64,000 nt of DNA, taken from positions 1,488,001 to 1,552,000 of the forward strand of contig PQWQ01000003.1 of NCBI GenBank assembly GCA_002943765.1, in the 5' to 3' direction. A model generated the notes under the pieces. The model was not told the DNA's origin. It did not search any database and saw only the letters and a list, made by a program, of their open reading frames with translations. Positions 52,268 through 64,000 of this stretch are shown one piece after another; the first letter of the stretch is position 1; every line of letters starts with the position of its first letter. Made by a program: the position numbers and the translations under genes. Source of the DNA: Psoroptes ovis. Lineage: Eukaryota > Arthropoda > Arachnida > Sarcoptiformes > Psoroptidae.

Positions 52268-52855
52268 ATGGCACATTTAATTGTGAAAAATGTGGTGAAA
52301 AATTTCGTCAGCATTTCCAATGTAAGATTATCAATGATGATGGCAATAAACAAATTTCATCAGCAAAGAAATATTGTCAATTTTTGTATTCAAAATCAAT
52401 CAAAATTACCGCTTATTGCTCAAAATTATAACTGTTATAATGAAAGACGTCTGTTCGCATCATATGGCAAAGATTTGCCACCAGTCGATCCAAAAGAAAT
52501 TGAATTACGAGTATTCAAGACATTAGCAACACATGATAAAATTGATCCAAATAATGTAAGTTTTCCCATGTTCAAATCCAAGTTACTCCATCTAAACTGT
52601 TTGCGAATTTTTTTCCAGGTCAAAATTTCAAGTCATTTAGCGAATGATCTTGGGTTAGATTCCTTGGATCAAGTTGAAATAGTTGTGGCATTAGAAGATG
52701 AATTTGATTTATCAATCGAAGATGTTGATGCAGAAAAATTACATACAGTCAAAGATATCGTTGATTTTATTGTTACAACATTACAAACAAAGCCAGATCC
52801 ACGACAAAATCCTGGTGCTAAATATGATCCTAATATGGAATTTGGTCCCAATTAA
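52268..52855 (+). CDS. NDUFAB1: Mitochondrial acyl carrier protein, two exons
   Basis: Carries the growing acyl chain on phosphopantetheine in mitochondrial fatty-acid synthesis, which supplies lipoate. It is also a subunit of complex I and a partner of LYR proteins. Exons are 52268-52555 and 52619-52855, giving 174 aa. Residues 1 to about 70 are basic and hydroxylated, lacking acidic residues at first, as in a transit peptide. The ACP fold starts DPKEIELRVFKTLATHDKID, and the phosphopantetheine serine is S111 in LANDLGLDSLDQVEIVVALE. The intron falls just before VKISSHLANDLG. The protein runs about 20 residues past the usual end (QTKPDPRQNPGAKYDPNMEF, GPN). It sits 345 bp after the Notch ligand and 189 bp before the CCCH gene, same strand. 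AATAAA is at 52888-52893. Confidence 0.96.
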   Translation: MAHLIVKNVVKNFVSISNVRLSMMMAINKFHQQRNIVNFCIQNQSKLPLIAQNYNCYNERRLFASYGKDLPPVDPKEIELRVFKTLATHDKIDPNNVSFPMFKSKLLHLNCLRIFFQVKISSHLANDLGLDSLDQVEIVVALEDEFDLSIEDVDAEKLHTVKDIVDFIVTTLQTKPDPRQNPGAKYDPNMEFGPN

Positions 52856-53044
52856 AAGTTTAGAAAATTATGTTGTAATGAAATATAAATAAAATTAGTG
52901 AAAAATTGATTAAAATTAATTTTGTTTTTTCCTGTTGTACGTCCTTTATGTATTTTTTGAATTGATTTGTTTTGATTCTTCAAATTCAATTTCAATTAAT
53001 TTTAATAATATACATTCTGATATTTCACGGAAAAATTGTCCAAA

Positions 53045-54111
53045 ATGCCACCAAAAAAGAAAATCACTGATTTCGATAAATATTGTCTTCGATATTGTCG
53101 TTTTGGCATGTGTAAAAATATCAATAATTGTACAATGATACATGATCCATCAAAAATTGCCATTTGTCCAAGGTATGCTTTGATATTTCATGCTCATGGT
53201 AGATTTTTTTTATTTGACTTTATTTCCTCAATAAAAGAATTTTGACAAAAAATTGTTGTCAAAAAAAGAATTGTAAATTATCACATGACAAAACACCCGA
53301 TAAAATGCCTGATTGCCGTTTTTTTCTCAGAGGCTGTTGTACGGCAAATAATTGTCAATATCGTCATGTTAAACTTAACGATAATGCTAAACAATGCAAA
53401 GATTTCGCACGCGGTATTTGTTTACGTGGTTTAAAGGTAAAACTTCGAATATGATTTCAATTCGTCTGAGATGAATTTTTCTTCTCATTTGTGTAGTGCT
53501 TGAAACTCCATCAGTACCATTGCCCCCGCTTACGTGCTAAGAAAATCTGTAAACTTGGTGATAATTGTCCCTATTATCATGCGCCAAACATCAAAAATAT
53601 TGAAAAATTCAAAAAAATCAACAAAGCAAATGAAACCAACAGCCGTATTGCATCAACTTCATCAACTAAAATCGCATCATCAACAACTGATCGTAAAAAA
53701 CTATTGAATTTTGCATCACCAAATACTAAGAATTTATTGAATAGAATATTGACGAAACAATTGAAATCCAATCAAGATAATACTCAATATCAAATGAAAT
53801 TCAAAAATGAAAACCATCAACTGAATGAAAATTTATCTTTCATACCATTGTCAAAAGATTGCAGCAGTGATTCTGCAGCAATAAATGATTCATCTAAATT
53901 GGATTTAATAATTCAAAATACAAGTCTTAGTAATGATAAAAATTGTAAACAATTATTGATTGAAAAAAAGAAATATTTCATCATTGATAGCGATGATGGT
54001 AGTGATGATGATTACAACAATGGCAATCAATTATCATCGACATCCACAACAATTTCACCAACACAAATCTGTCGTCCAAAATTGAAAATAATACCAGATT
54101 TTTTGAAATAA
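53045..54111 (+). CDS. ZC3H3-like: Five-CCCH zinc-finger protein, ZC3H3-like, three exons
   Basis: Likely nuclear RNA-binding protein. ZC3H3/Smicl is linked to mRNA 3' processing and export of polyadenylated RNA. Exons are 53045-53172, 53238-53436 and 53497-54111, giving 313 aa. Five fingers are packed in residues 14-137: RYCRFGMCKNINNCTMIH, CPRILTKNCCQKKNCKLSH, CRFFLRGCCTANNCQYRH, CKDFARGICLRGLKCLKLH and CPRLRAKKICKLGDNCPYYH. The IHDPSKIAICPR linker after finger 1 matches ZC3H3 better than CPSF30, which also has five fingers. The C-terminal half is Asn/Ser/Lys-rich with an acidic IDSDDGSDDDYNNG run. Human ZC3H3 is far longer because of an N-terminal region absent here. Polyadenylation hexamers are at 54389-54394 and 54679-54684. 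Confidence 0.9.
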
Positions 54112-57100
54112 TTATAGAAATTCGAAACAATTGTGCAGATATTTTGATATATTTTACATGTTTATTTGTACAGCCTATTATTTATTCAATTTGTAAATGA
54201 TATGTTGTTGAATTTTTGTCCATTTAAATTGATGTTTGTTCTCTGCTTCAATCTAATGTTTTTTTCTTATTTAATGTTTTTTTCGGTGTGAAGAAATCAT
54301 CAAACTTTAATTGAGCAAAAACACTTATAAATTCAAACACACCCTTATGTTGTTATTCGATAACAACATTTATAAAAACACATGTGACAATAAATGAAAT
54401 TAAAAGCAGCTAAGAATTTGAAAAGAGATTAAGTGTGATCAATTTGTTCATTGATTCATTCATTAATTTTTTTTCTTTCATTTATTTATTTATTTGTTGT
54501 TGAATTGAATTTTTTTTCACTTTTTTTTAATGATTTCGAATTAATGTTGATTAAAATTAATGATCGACAAATGTATATTGTTATTGTATTTTTATTTTCC
54601 TATTTTTTTTATTTTAATGAAGAAATTCTCAAGGAAATCAAATTTCTTTTTTCATTATTATGTTAAATGTTCTTATTAAATAAACATTTATTATTATTAT
54701 TATTATTATAACACGTTTTTAATGTTATACGAGACAAACAAAATCGAAAAAAAAATGTCAAATGTAAATAAATTGATGAAATTTTTTGCCATTTTGGTAT
54801 ATCATATTATAAACGATTAATAATTGATTGAATTTGATTATTATAATAATAATCATATACGGAATTTTTAGGAAATTGTTAATAATTTATTTCCGTTATA
54901 TTTCATTTTTTCCATCACCATTAATTTGTAAGATTTCATTCAACAAGATATTATTCAAGTGTTATTAATTTATCATATAACATGAAAGGCAAATAATCAA
55001 TAAGCATCAATAAGATTTTCACGATTTTCAAAATTTCAAGATGTTTTGTCAAGTGTTAGCGAGCAAAAAGAAAAAAAAATCAATTTTAGCTCAAATTTCA
55101 ATGGAAATATTGAATTCATTTTTCTTTAATATACTGAAAATTCAAAGAATTCAAAGAATTTTTTTTCGTGGAAATTCAATGTTTTTTTTCTTGTTTGTAT
55201 GTGATATTATTCACAAATGGCCATAATAAAATTAATATTAACAGTAAATTGTAATGACATTTTTTTTCTATATTTACTTTTTTTAGAAGCATAAAATTTG
55301 CATTAAATTTTCATTTTTTTTTCTCAGAAAATCAATCAATTTCTTTTCAAGTGGAGTGAATTTTTTGGTGCAACATATGTATTCAAATAAAAATTGAATG
55401 CTTCACTTAATGCTTTGATCAGATAAAATTTTCCATATTTTTCGACAATATTTTTCGGGTTTTGGGTTGAAAAATTTGTGGTGAAAAAATGCTCCGTCTT
55501 TTTTTATGTATTTGGTTGTAAATTTCTACTATTCGACATTAAAATCCATTAAAAACCCTACGATATTTTCATTTATCATTATCCTATTTTTTCGAAACAC
55601 ATTAATCTCTAAGCTTTCATTTTGCGGGAGAAACTAAAAAAAAAAATTGGAAACTTTTCAGCTTTATTATTAACACTAATTACTTGCCGCCGCCGCCATC
55701 ATCATTATGATGATGATGATGATAATCGATATTTTAGTAGAATAATAATTATTATCGTTATTATTTAAAAATAAACTCGAAAAAATTAGGACCCGAATTT
55801 TCGGATTTCTTCAATTTCGGAGCTATTTCAACACTGTAAACAAGACAAGCGTGAAATAATAAATAACCATCAAAGTCGGAATAGAAAATTTTTTTTATCG
55901 AATGTTTCCGCCACCCAAAACAAAACATTAACATTTGAGCATTTGCAAATTTAATTTTTGATTATTTGTTTCCCAAAAATTTACATCAATTTCTAGATCC
56001 AGAAAAAAATGATGAATTAATTGAAAAATTATTCTTGTAAATCATTTATTTAATGATGATGATTCTCGAAAAATTGAAATAAAAATGAAAATTTCTTCAT
56101 CAATCAACCATCAATAAACCAACCAACCAACCAACCAAACCAATTATTTTTAAAACATGCTGATTATGCAACATTTATTATTGGTGAAACATGATGAAAT
56201 ATTTTTAATGATCATCAAAGAAGTATTAATTTCTCAAAAGTTTTTTTTCCAATTCAAAATAAATTTTCAATCACTTAATAATGTGATACCAGAAAAAATA
56301 AAATGCGAAAAATAAAATCAAACATGGATTTAATTCTATGTGTGTGTGTGTGTTTATTGAAGAGAAAAAAAGTTTTTCATTCGATCATCATCAACAACAA
56401 CAACAATTTATTTCAATTTTATTCATTTTCAAGTGAAAAAGAAAAAGAAGAAAAGAAAAGTTTCGAAAATAATGAAGTTTTTATTATTATCACATTCATA
56501 CACTGCTGTTTGATGATGTCCATATTGATCATCATCATCAGTTTAGAAAAAAAAAGGAATGGACGAAGAATTAACGCGAAAAACTGAAGTATTTTGATAA
56601 CTATAACTATTGAAAAGTGAGTCAAAAATATTTCAAGTCCATAAATGTTTCATATACCAAAATCATCGTAAGCATAGATTATTACTGTTGTTCACAATAA
56701 TCTGATCAAATTCAAATAAATTTTTGAGAATTTTTTTCTTCGTTATTTATCCCATGAGTATTATTATTATTATTATCATTTGATTCATCGATATCTCGTT
56801 TTTTATCCTTACCATATGTATTCGGTTATCGATGTACATCGATTCTAGATCATCTTACGCTTATGATTCTTACGCTGAAAACATTGTCCACAAAATCAAG
56901 AACATTTGAAATTTGACATTGATTTTCAATCAAAGAAAAATTGTGAATATGATACCTATCGTTTCGGGTGCATCTCATCAAATATCAATCATAATAACGA
57001 TCGTAAAAAAAGATACATTTAATTAATCATTGAACAAAATTGATTGTGAAATAAGGAAGACATATATTGGCAAATATTTAATGAAAAAATTTCATTAATT

Positions 57101-57240
57101 GATTAAGTGATTTATCAAAGAAAAAAAGAAAAAATTTCCAAATTTTTCAATGAAATTTGATCTATGTTTATGTGAATTGAAGAAGAAATATTCAATTTCT
57201 TAAATCGATCCTTATTCGGTTTCTCTTTTACTCGATTTAT

Positions 57241-57260
57241 AATTAATTGATCAATTAATT
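57241..57260. repeat. Perfect 20-bp A+T palindrome
   Basis: AATTAATTGATCAATTAATT is fully self-complementary, followed by a near repeat of AATTAATT. In such an A+T-rich genome it may be chance. Confidence 0.7.
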
Positions 57261-60200
57261 AATCAATTAATTGGATTTGATTTTTCAATCTAACTTTTTT
57301 ATCTTTATCCATCATTATTTGTGCATATTTCTCTTCTTTATTTTATTGAAAATACCGACAAATTTCAATACAAAAAAAACTTGGTAATTTGATGTGATAA
57401 TGATCATGATTGCTATTAACCAATATGACCAAATATAATTAGACATTATTTATTCCTTTTATTTTTCTCTTGAAATAATCAATTTCAAAAGAAAAAATAG
57501 AAAATTTCAAAACGCAAAATGTCTAATTATAATCATAATCATCATTATTAACGATAATGATAATTATAATTATCACCATATTCATTTTACAAGGTCAGAA
57601 TCAATATTAATACATTAATTTTGCTTTGATACTCCTTTTTGTTTAATATTTTTAATGATGTATTCATTTTTTCAGAAAATTCATTTCAAACAAAACATCC
57701 CGATGAAACAATATTAAATGAATGCATCTATTTATTGAATTTCGTTTGCAGCTGTCAAATTGCATTTCAGCCATTATTTAAATGATTATTATTATTGTTT
57801 TTGAAATAATGTGTTTTAAATCACGGAAAAAGTATTAAATTAACAATCAAAGAGTTTTTGATTCGTTTTGCGATGCAAAATCTTCCGAAATCCTGAAAAT
57901 CATCATCATTATTGTCAATGTAAGTTTTTGAAAATTTTTCATTTTTCTTTTTGAATTTAAATTTCTATCTGAAATCAATTAATTGATTAATTTCAATCAA
58001 TCAAATCAAATCATTTTGATTTGATTTATCAATATATTTGATTTGATTTCGAAACGTTGAAAAAAAAGAGAAAGAAGAGAGGGAATATAGAAACAAATCA
58101 CCAAAAATCATTTGAAATTCACAATTGTACTTTGTCCATACCGAAAAGCTCAAAAGAAATCAGAAAAAAAATGATATGATTTGTATTATTTGTGTGTACA
58201 TGTTACAAATACAATTTCACTAATAATAATAATAGGCCAAGGACTATGCGAATGAATGAATTGAAATGAAAATTTTTTAATTTCTTCAATCAAAGATTCA
58301 TTTCATTTCATTTGATTTCATGTTCTTCTGGTTGAACCAATCATTTTTTTTATTATTATTGTGATTAATGTGTCATTTTGTGCTTCTTGTACAGACAAAA
58401 CACACGCATCAATAGCAAATGATGACATTAAATTATTCAAAATCATCATCAGGAAATATCAACGAAATGACTTTAGGCATTTAAATCATGAAATTGATGT
58501 TTAAATATTATTTCTACAATTTATTCAAGTGCACCAATTAAAAATTCATTACATTTGAATGTTTGTCAGTGTTTCTGGTTCATCATTTGTATTTTTGGTA
58601 TTTTTGCCTGTGTCTCTGTGTTTGAAATGTGTTTATGAACATATTTTCAGTGACATATCATCATGTGTGAATACATTGATTGTCTATTCGATATATTTTG
58701 ATTATTTATCAATTTTCAACTAAAATTCAAAAAAAAAATTCAAAAAATAATGCCCTGAGGTAATTTGAATTTAATTCAATATTTTTCCCATTTTTTGCCT
58801 ATTTATTTGTCGAATTCTTTATTGTGTATTGATACAGAAAATTGCATTATAATTGAATGAATATAATATGTTCAATATTAGATTAGCCAGATTATTTTCA
58901 GATGATAACAAACAAACAAAATAATATTACAATGAAATAAACAAATTGAGCGAAATTCCTTTTCATTCCAAAAATATCTTGACAAAAAAAAAATTTGAAT
59001 TTGGCCTTAAGCAATTTTTATTTTCTATATTATCTTGTAAAAAATATGAACGAAATTCTTCATTTCAATTCATCTATTCACAATAAGAAAATTCTTGAGC
59101 ATTCAAATATGAATATGTGCATTGAACTATAAATTGAATCTTATTAAATTGAATTCTTTGTAATATGAATTCCAACAAAGTAAAAGAAGAACCGAAATCA
59201 AAGGTAAAATTATTAAATTTCAAGCATCATTGATAGATCATTTTTCTGCGAATGATTGAATGAATATCAAGAATGCTTATTTTCAAGGAAATTCAAGCTC
59301 AAAATTCAAATTGAAATCCAATATTTTCTATATTATATTCCATCTAAAATTTGAAATTTATATTTCTTTAAAAAAAATCTTATTTTCAATTAAATAATGT
59401 ATTATTAACATTATTTTTCCATCATTTACATCAAATTTAAATCGTTATCAAGTGAATTATATCGTGTATTATACATTTGATCCAAATTTATTTGGTTTCA
59501 TTTAAATTTATTTTATTTTCTTCAAATTTTCATTTTATTTGAATGTATATCAATTTTTCAAATTGAAACAACAAAAATACATGATACAAATGCATGTACA
59601 AAAAATATATGACTTGCACCTATGAGGTTCACCTTTCTATTTTTTTTTATTGTTTTATTTTATCTTAAATTTATTTCTTTTCGTTTTTTATTTTTTTATT
59701 ATTTTATTATTCTTGTCGTATTTATATATGCATTTTGTTATTTTTTTTTATAATACTGACAATAGGGTATATGATGATGATGATGAATGATGATAATGAA
59801 TGATGATCATGGTGATGATGATGATGATGATAATAATAATGATGGGCCATTATTTTTACATTTATTTTGTATTTCTTTTTTCTTTATGCTTCGCATATCT
59901 CTTAATGGTTAGGTAAAAAATTTTTTTCTCAAATTTTCAAATTTGATCTCACAGTGAAATGCTGAAACAAAACTGAATTCGACATATATACTTCAAATAC
60001 ACATGCATTGATATATATGATCATGAATCACTTTTTTCAGTGTATTTTTATATTTAAGTGAAATTTATTAATGTATCGCATATATTTATTATCTATTATC
60101 ATCTATTATCACCGAATATGTATGTATGAATGGTGATTGTGTGAGTATATGAATGTTTGTGTACCCTTTTCATTGATGATTCCAAGAATATTCTCATCTC

Positions 60201-61114
60201 AATCATTTTTATTGTAATTCACTTTGGATCAAGAATATACATCTTATATATTGTGTTATTATATTGATATATTCCTATATACTTCGATATCCTTACAATC
60301 CAAAATGCTTTAGAATGGTGGAATGGTTCCCAGATCTTTTTTCATTTATTTATTTTTGGTTATTTTGTTTTGTTTTTACTTTTATTTCCATTGTTTTACT
60401 TCTTCATTCTTCTTCTACTTGTTCATTTTTGAATATTTTCGTTGTTCCTAATGGTTCCAAATAGTTTCGAATGGTCAAAATTTCTTCATATATCACCATT
60501 ATCATGATCACATGCGTGGTCGTTATCAAGCTATATGCGCAATTATTCAATGTTGAATTCTCATTGATTTGACTTTATATAACTTTTTTTTTGTCTTCAA
60601 ATCGTACATATATTATTTTCATTTGTAATTCCATTTGATTGTATTCCTTTTCTTTCATTTCATTTTTTTTTTTTCATTTTAAGTTATTTCCAATGTATTC
60701 TTACCATTATTGTTATTATTATTATTATTACCACCATTATCACTGCTTCAAATACATGTAATTTTTGTTTTATTTCATTTATTTCTTTTTTTTCTGATTT
60801 TATCACCATTTTCAATTATTATTATTTGGCCTTTTTCGCTTTCCATTCATACATTTCAATTCAATTCAATTCATTCACTCAATATCCACCATTCAATTCT
60901 TAATGGTTGGCTGTTTGTTTGTCTATTTTTCCCTTCAATATTTCTATTTTTCAATATACATTTCAATAATGGTTGATCTTTTATTATTGTTATTATTATC
61001 ATTTTGTTCAAAGGTTTCATTTTTTCCTTTCGTTTTCTTTTTCGTTTGAAAATTGACATGAAAATAGAAAATTATTTTCGTCATTATTATTATTATTATT
61101 ATTTGTGAATTGTT

Positions 61115-61194
61115 AAGGGTTGGTCGAAAAGTTCTTTCGCATCAATCCATGCGAATATGCATCGAAAATACACATAAACTTTTCGGACAACGAT
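61115..61194. mobile_element. Short mariner-like inverted-repeat relic
   Basis: The left side reads GGGTTGGTCGAAAAGTTCTT (from 61117), close to Tc1/mariner terminal repeats of the TTAGGTTGGTCxGAAAAGTT type. About 50 bp on, AAACTTTTCGGACAAC (61177-61192) is its near reverse complement (GTTGTCCGAAAAGTTT). Between them TTCGCAT and ATGCGAA form another inner inverted repeat. No transposase frame lies between, so this is a miniature or internally deleted element. Target-site duplication is not clear. Confidence 0.5.
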
Positions 61195-61741
61195 CTGAAA
61201 AATGATTTTTTTCCGTGAATTATTTTGAAATTATTTAAAATGAAAAAAAAAATTCTAAAATAGAATTTCCATTCATTAATTTATTCATTCACTCAAAAAT
61301 GAACTTAATTTGAATTTAATTATTTTTAAATTTTTTTCTATTTCTCGTCCGTTATCATTATTCATTGAATAAAAACATGAATTCATGATGATATAAAACG
61401 ATGATCCTGATATGATAATAATGATAACAACAATAATAATAGCAGATCCGATAGAGAGAATATTTATTTTTTATTCCAAAATAATCATTTTAACCCTATC
61501 ATTTCATTTCGCTATTATTTTGTTTTGACAATGAATATATGTGTGTTTATGTGTGATTTACCATAATGTGTGATATATGTCTGTATTTTGTTTATTGTGG
61601 ACAATACACACATATATCACACACGCAAAAAAATTTATGGAATCTGTAGAAGTGGTGGATATATGAATGAATGATGATCAGTGTATGTGTGCGTGTGTGA
61701 TAAACATCGAAAGAAGTAAATTATTATAAATGAAATTTGTT

Positions 61742-61966
61742 TTAAATCAAATGCGCATCATCATCATTATTATTTGATTGCTGGGCGCCAATTTTGGCGT
61801 CCAACCCATTTTTTCGGTATCTTGTATTCAAATGTTCATTAAATGGTATCATTGATGATGGTGGCGGTGGTGGTGGTAGAAATGTTGGCGACGGTTGACG
61901 GTGGTTGGTTGGTCGATTGCTGTTTGCTTTTTGGTGGTTTCCTACCATACATCCATTCTCTACCAT
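61742..61966 (-). CDS. Possible C-terminal coding exon, gene partial or unidentified
   Basis: Open frame of 74 codons on the minus strand ending in TAA, with an ATG at 61964-61966. The start MVENGCMVGNHQKANSNRP leads to a proline run (TFLPPPPPPSSMIP), then FNEHLNTRYRKNGLDAKIG, and it ends SNNNDDDAHLI. The mixed, non-repetitive residues after the proline run look more like real coding sequence than other open frames nearby. Several AG acceptors (for example before GAAACCACC or CAATCGACC) lie in or just before the frame, so it may be the last exon of a gene whose other exons lie to the right, perhaps outside the window. No family is recognised. Confidence 0.35.
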   Translation of the reverse strand: MVENGCMVGNHQKANSNRPTNHRQPSPTFLPPPPPPSSMIPFNEHLNTRYRKNGLDAKIGAQQSNNNDDDAHLI

Positions 61967-64000
61967 TCATTCACTTTGCAGATAATTTTCATTTCATACA
62001 AATTTCATACACGAATCTCGTACACGAATTCCATAAGAATATATAAATATCCAAAAATATATAATCATTCTCTAAGAATCGTGACACATACACGCAATAT
62101 ATACATCAATATATCACCATTGTCATTGTTGGATATTCGTTTTTAAAGAATAGTTTTGCTTTGATTATATATCTTTGGAAACATGTTCATCAGAATTTGC
62201 CAATAAATTGTCATATAACAGAAGAATAATATCAAAAAGAATATATTTGAAAATATTCTTCTTATTCTTCTTCATCATCATCATCATCGAGGAAAAAATC
62301 ATTTCTGTATGTTTATTAATGTGTCAATGGTGGTATATGAACATTTGTATTTATTCATTTGTATGACTGTATCTGTATGCTTTGAATGCATGTGTGTGCG
62401 TGTCTTACATACACATGTGTACTGCACACACACACACACTTACCATTATCTCAATCAAATAGAAAAGAAAACCATTTGATTCATTTAAATTTTTTTTTTC
62501 ACTTTGGTTTCAGAAATTTGACAATTTTTTCAGTGGTTTTATATTCATTTCATTTCATATTCGGTAAATTTTTTCTTTCGTTTTTTTTTGCATTTCATTT
62601 AGGTATCTTCTTCCATCCTTATTTTTCATTATTATTATTATTATTCGCATTTCACGATAGTCAGATTTGAAGAAAAGTCAAATTTTATTCTATTTGAAAC
62701 AATTGCATTTCATTGCATGTTCTAGATGTCATGTGTCATGTGTGATTTATATATAAGATATGTGCGTGTGTCAGTGTTAGTGTGTGTGTGGCGGTATGAA
62801 TGATGCATTTTTGTATTATAATATATTCAAATGCACACATTATTGAAAACAACCATATCCGATCATTTTGAACATTTTCAAACAATATTTTGATTTGAAT
62901 GTGTCTTCATTGTGAAATAATTCCAAAGACAAGATAGATATGAATAGAATCAGAGAGAGAGAGAGAGAGATGACTGACGAAACACATTATTTTTTCGATC
63001 ACAAAAAAAACACATTTAATTCAATGAATAACTGATGAATTAATATCACACAAATATGTCACATTATTTAGATTTGATTTGTTTTTAAGGAAAAAAAAAT
63101 TTCTTGCATCAAAATGAAAATTCATTGATAAATGATCTGAACAATGACTTGTACTGAATTTGAAAAGAGTTAATTTCGAAAAAAAACATGCCAAAAATTC
63201 AAAGCCAAATTCAGCAAATTCAATTTGAAAAAACGAAGTTCAGAATGATTAATTAATTAATTCAAAAAACAATTATCATAATTATGATTCTTTGTTTGTT
63301 TCTTGACTTTTATTTGAGAAAAAAAAAATTATCTTTAATCATTTATGAATGATAATTTTGACATCATTAAATCAAATTGAATCAAAGTAATTCTTTGAAA
63401 AATTATTCTTTCACTGATTTCTTCCTAATACAAGATATTTAATCAAAAAAACATGTGATTCCATATTTATCATATTTATTTTTTCAAAATTTTTCCATGT
63501 CTTCAATCACACAGTCATTCAGTCAATGTGTTTTATGATAATTTAAAGTGTTTTGCAAAATATTAACGCAAATTCAAATGCATAAATGATTGAATGAATG
63601 AATGAATGTTTATTATTATTGAAATCTGTATCAACACTATTTCGTTGAATGTACATGAATGTGTAGCTGTGTTGGTGCATTTATAAATAAATATTTTGAA
63701 TATTATCACAATCAGCATCCTTATCATCATCATCATCATCATACTCATAATTATTGTTATCATAATGAAAATAATCAAAATAACCATCAAATATTATCAT
63801 CATCATTGAATGTGATTTTCATTCAAAATTCATTTTCCTAAATTAATATAAATATATGGATTTCAAGTGTTAATTAATTTTTGTACTTAGTTGAACATTG
63901 AATCTCGATTCGAATTTAACCAAAATATAAATTTTAGCATAAATCTGTCGAATATCGTCATTTGTTGGAGGGAAAAAATTCCACAATCAATTCACTGCTG
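61967..64000. other. Right-end non-coding region
   Basis: No gene supported. It has a CA run near 62427, an AG run at 62952-62970, TG-rich segments near 62760-62790, and ATC repeats near 63722-63740. Confidence 0.45.
62952..62970. repeat. AG dinucleotide microsatellite
   Basis: Uninterrupted run of about nine AG units in the gene-poor right end. Confidence 0.75.

Larger units (their letters stand above)
54112..61741. other. Long gene-poor region
   Basis: About 7.6 kb with no supportable gene on either strand. It begins with the ZC3H3-like 3' UTR. Contents are simple repeats (ATT near 54688-54711, AACC near 56121-56138, GAT/ATG near 59778-59835), a perfect 20-bp palindrome (57241-57260) and a mariner-like relic near 61115-61194. 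It may be the 3' UTR or intronic space of a minus-strand gene whose last coding exon could be 61742-61966. Confidence 0.45.

Noticed and set aside
53045..53600. CPSF30 (CPSF4) as identity for the five-CCCH protein
   Set aside because: The finger 1 to 2 linker (IHDPSKIAICPR) and finger spacing fit ZC3H3 better, and there is no CCHC knuckle at the C-terminus.
60710..60976. Leu/Phe-rich frame in the gene-poor region
   Set aside because: Arises from ATT and TTC repeats; no signal of selection visible.

Overview
The window is nuclear DNA from a small, A+T-rich arthropod genome. Roughly three quarters of the bases look A+T by eye. Introns are mostly short (about 55 to 240 bp) with GT..AG ends and T-rich acceptors, and simple repeats are common. 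A cuticular R&R protein, a Serrate/Jagged ligand and a MICAL monooxygenase make it an arthropod. The compact introns and Asn/Gln/Ser-rich proteins fit a sarcoptiform (dust-mite-like) mite; that placement is inference. No prokaryotic operons, CRISPR arrays, rRNA or convincing tRNA genes were seen.

Layout. 0.7-3.1 kb (+): PRPP synthetase, with a second, duplicated last exon about 1.1 kb downstream. 3.4-3.7 kb (-): a two-exon gene for a 69-aa membrane or secreted peptide. 4.7-9.4 kb (-): a RhoGAP protein of the ARHGAP20/TAGAP type. 12.4-14.2 kb (+): sphingosine-1-phosphate lyase. It converges on a cuticular protein at 14.4-15.2 kb (-). 19.2-21.0 kb (-): a four-finger C2H2 protein. 25.1-31.4 kb (-): an eight-exon MICAL-family protein that has the FAD monooxygenase and LIM domains but no CH or bMERB domain. 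36.0-38.4 kb (-): a three-exon prothymosin-alpha-like protein. 44.2-51.9 kb (+): a Serrate/Jagged-type Notch ligand with only seven EGF repeats. 52.3-52.9 kb (+): mitochondrial acyl carrier protein. 53.0-54.1 kb (+): a five-CCCH-finger ZC3H3-like protein. 54.1-64.0 kb is almost gene-free; it holds a possible C-terminal exon on the minus strand and a short mariner-like inverted-repeat relic.

The genes do not form one pathway. They cover nucleotide metabolism, sphingolipid turnover, cytoskeletal and Rho control, Notch signalling, cuticle, mitochondrial lipoylation/complex I, and nuclear RNA or chromatin. Exon joins were deduced by hand from splice-site sequence, reading phase and family similarity. 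Every multi-exon model given here closes in frame. No transcript data or database search was available.

The observations most worth following are the PRPS alternative terminal exon, which gives a second 318-aa isoform through a donor inside the usual last exon; the MICAL domain loss; the shortened EGF array of the Notch ligand; and the prothymosin-like gene with three exact E2F-type octamers around it.
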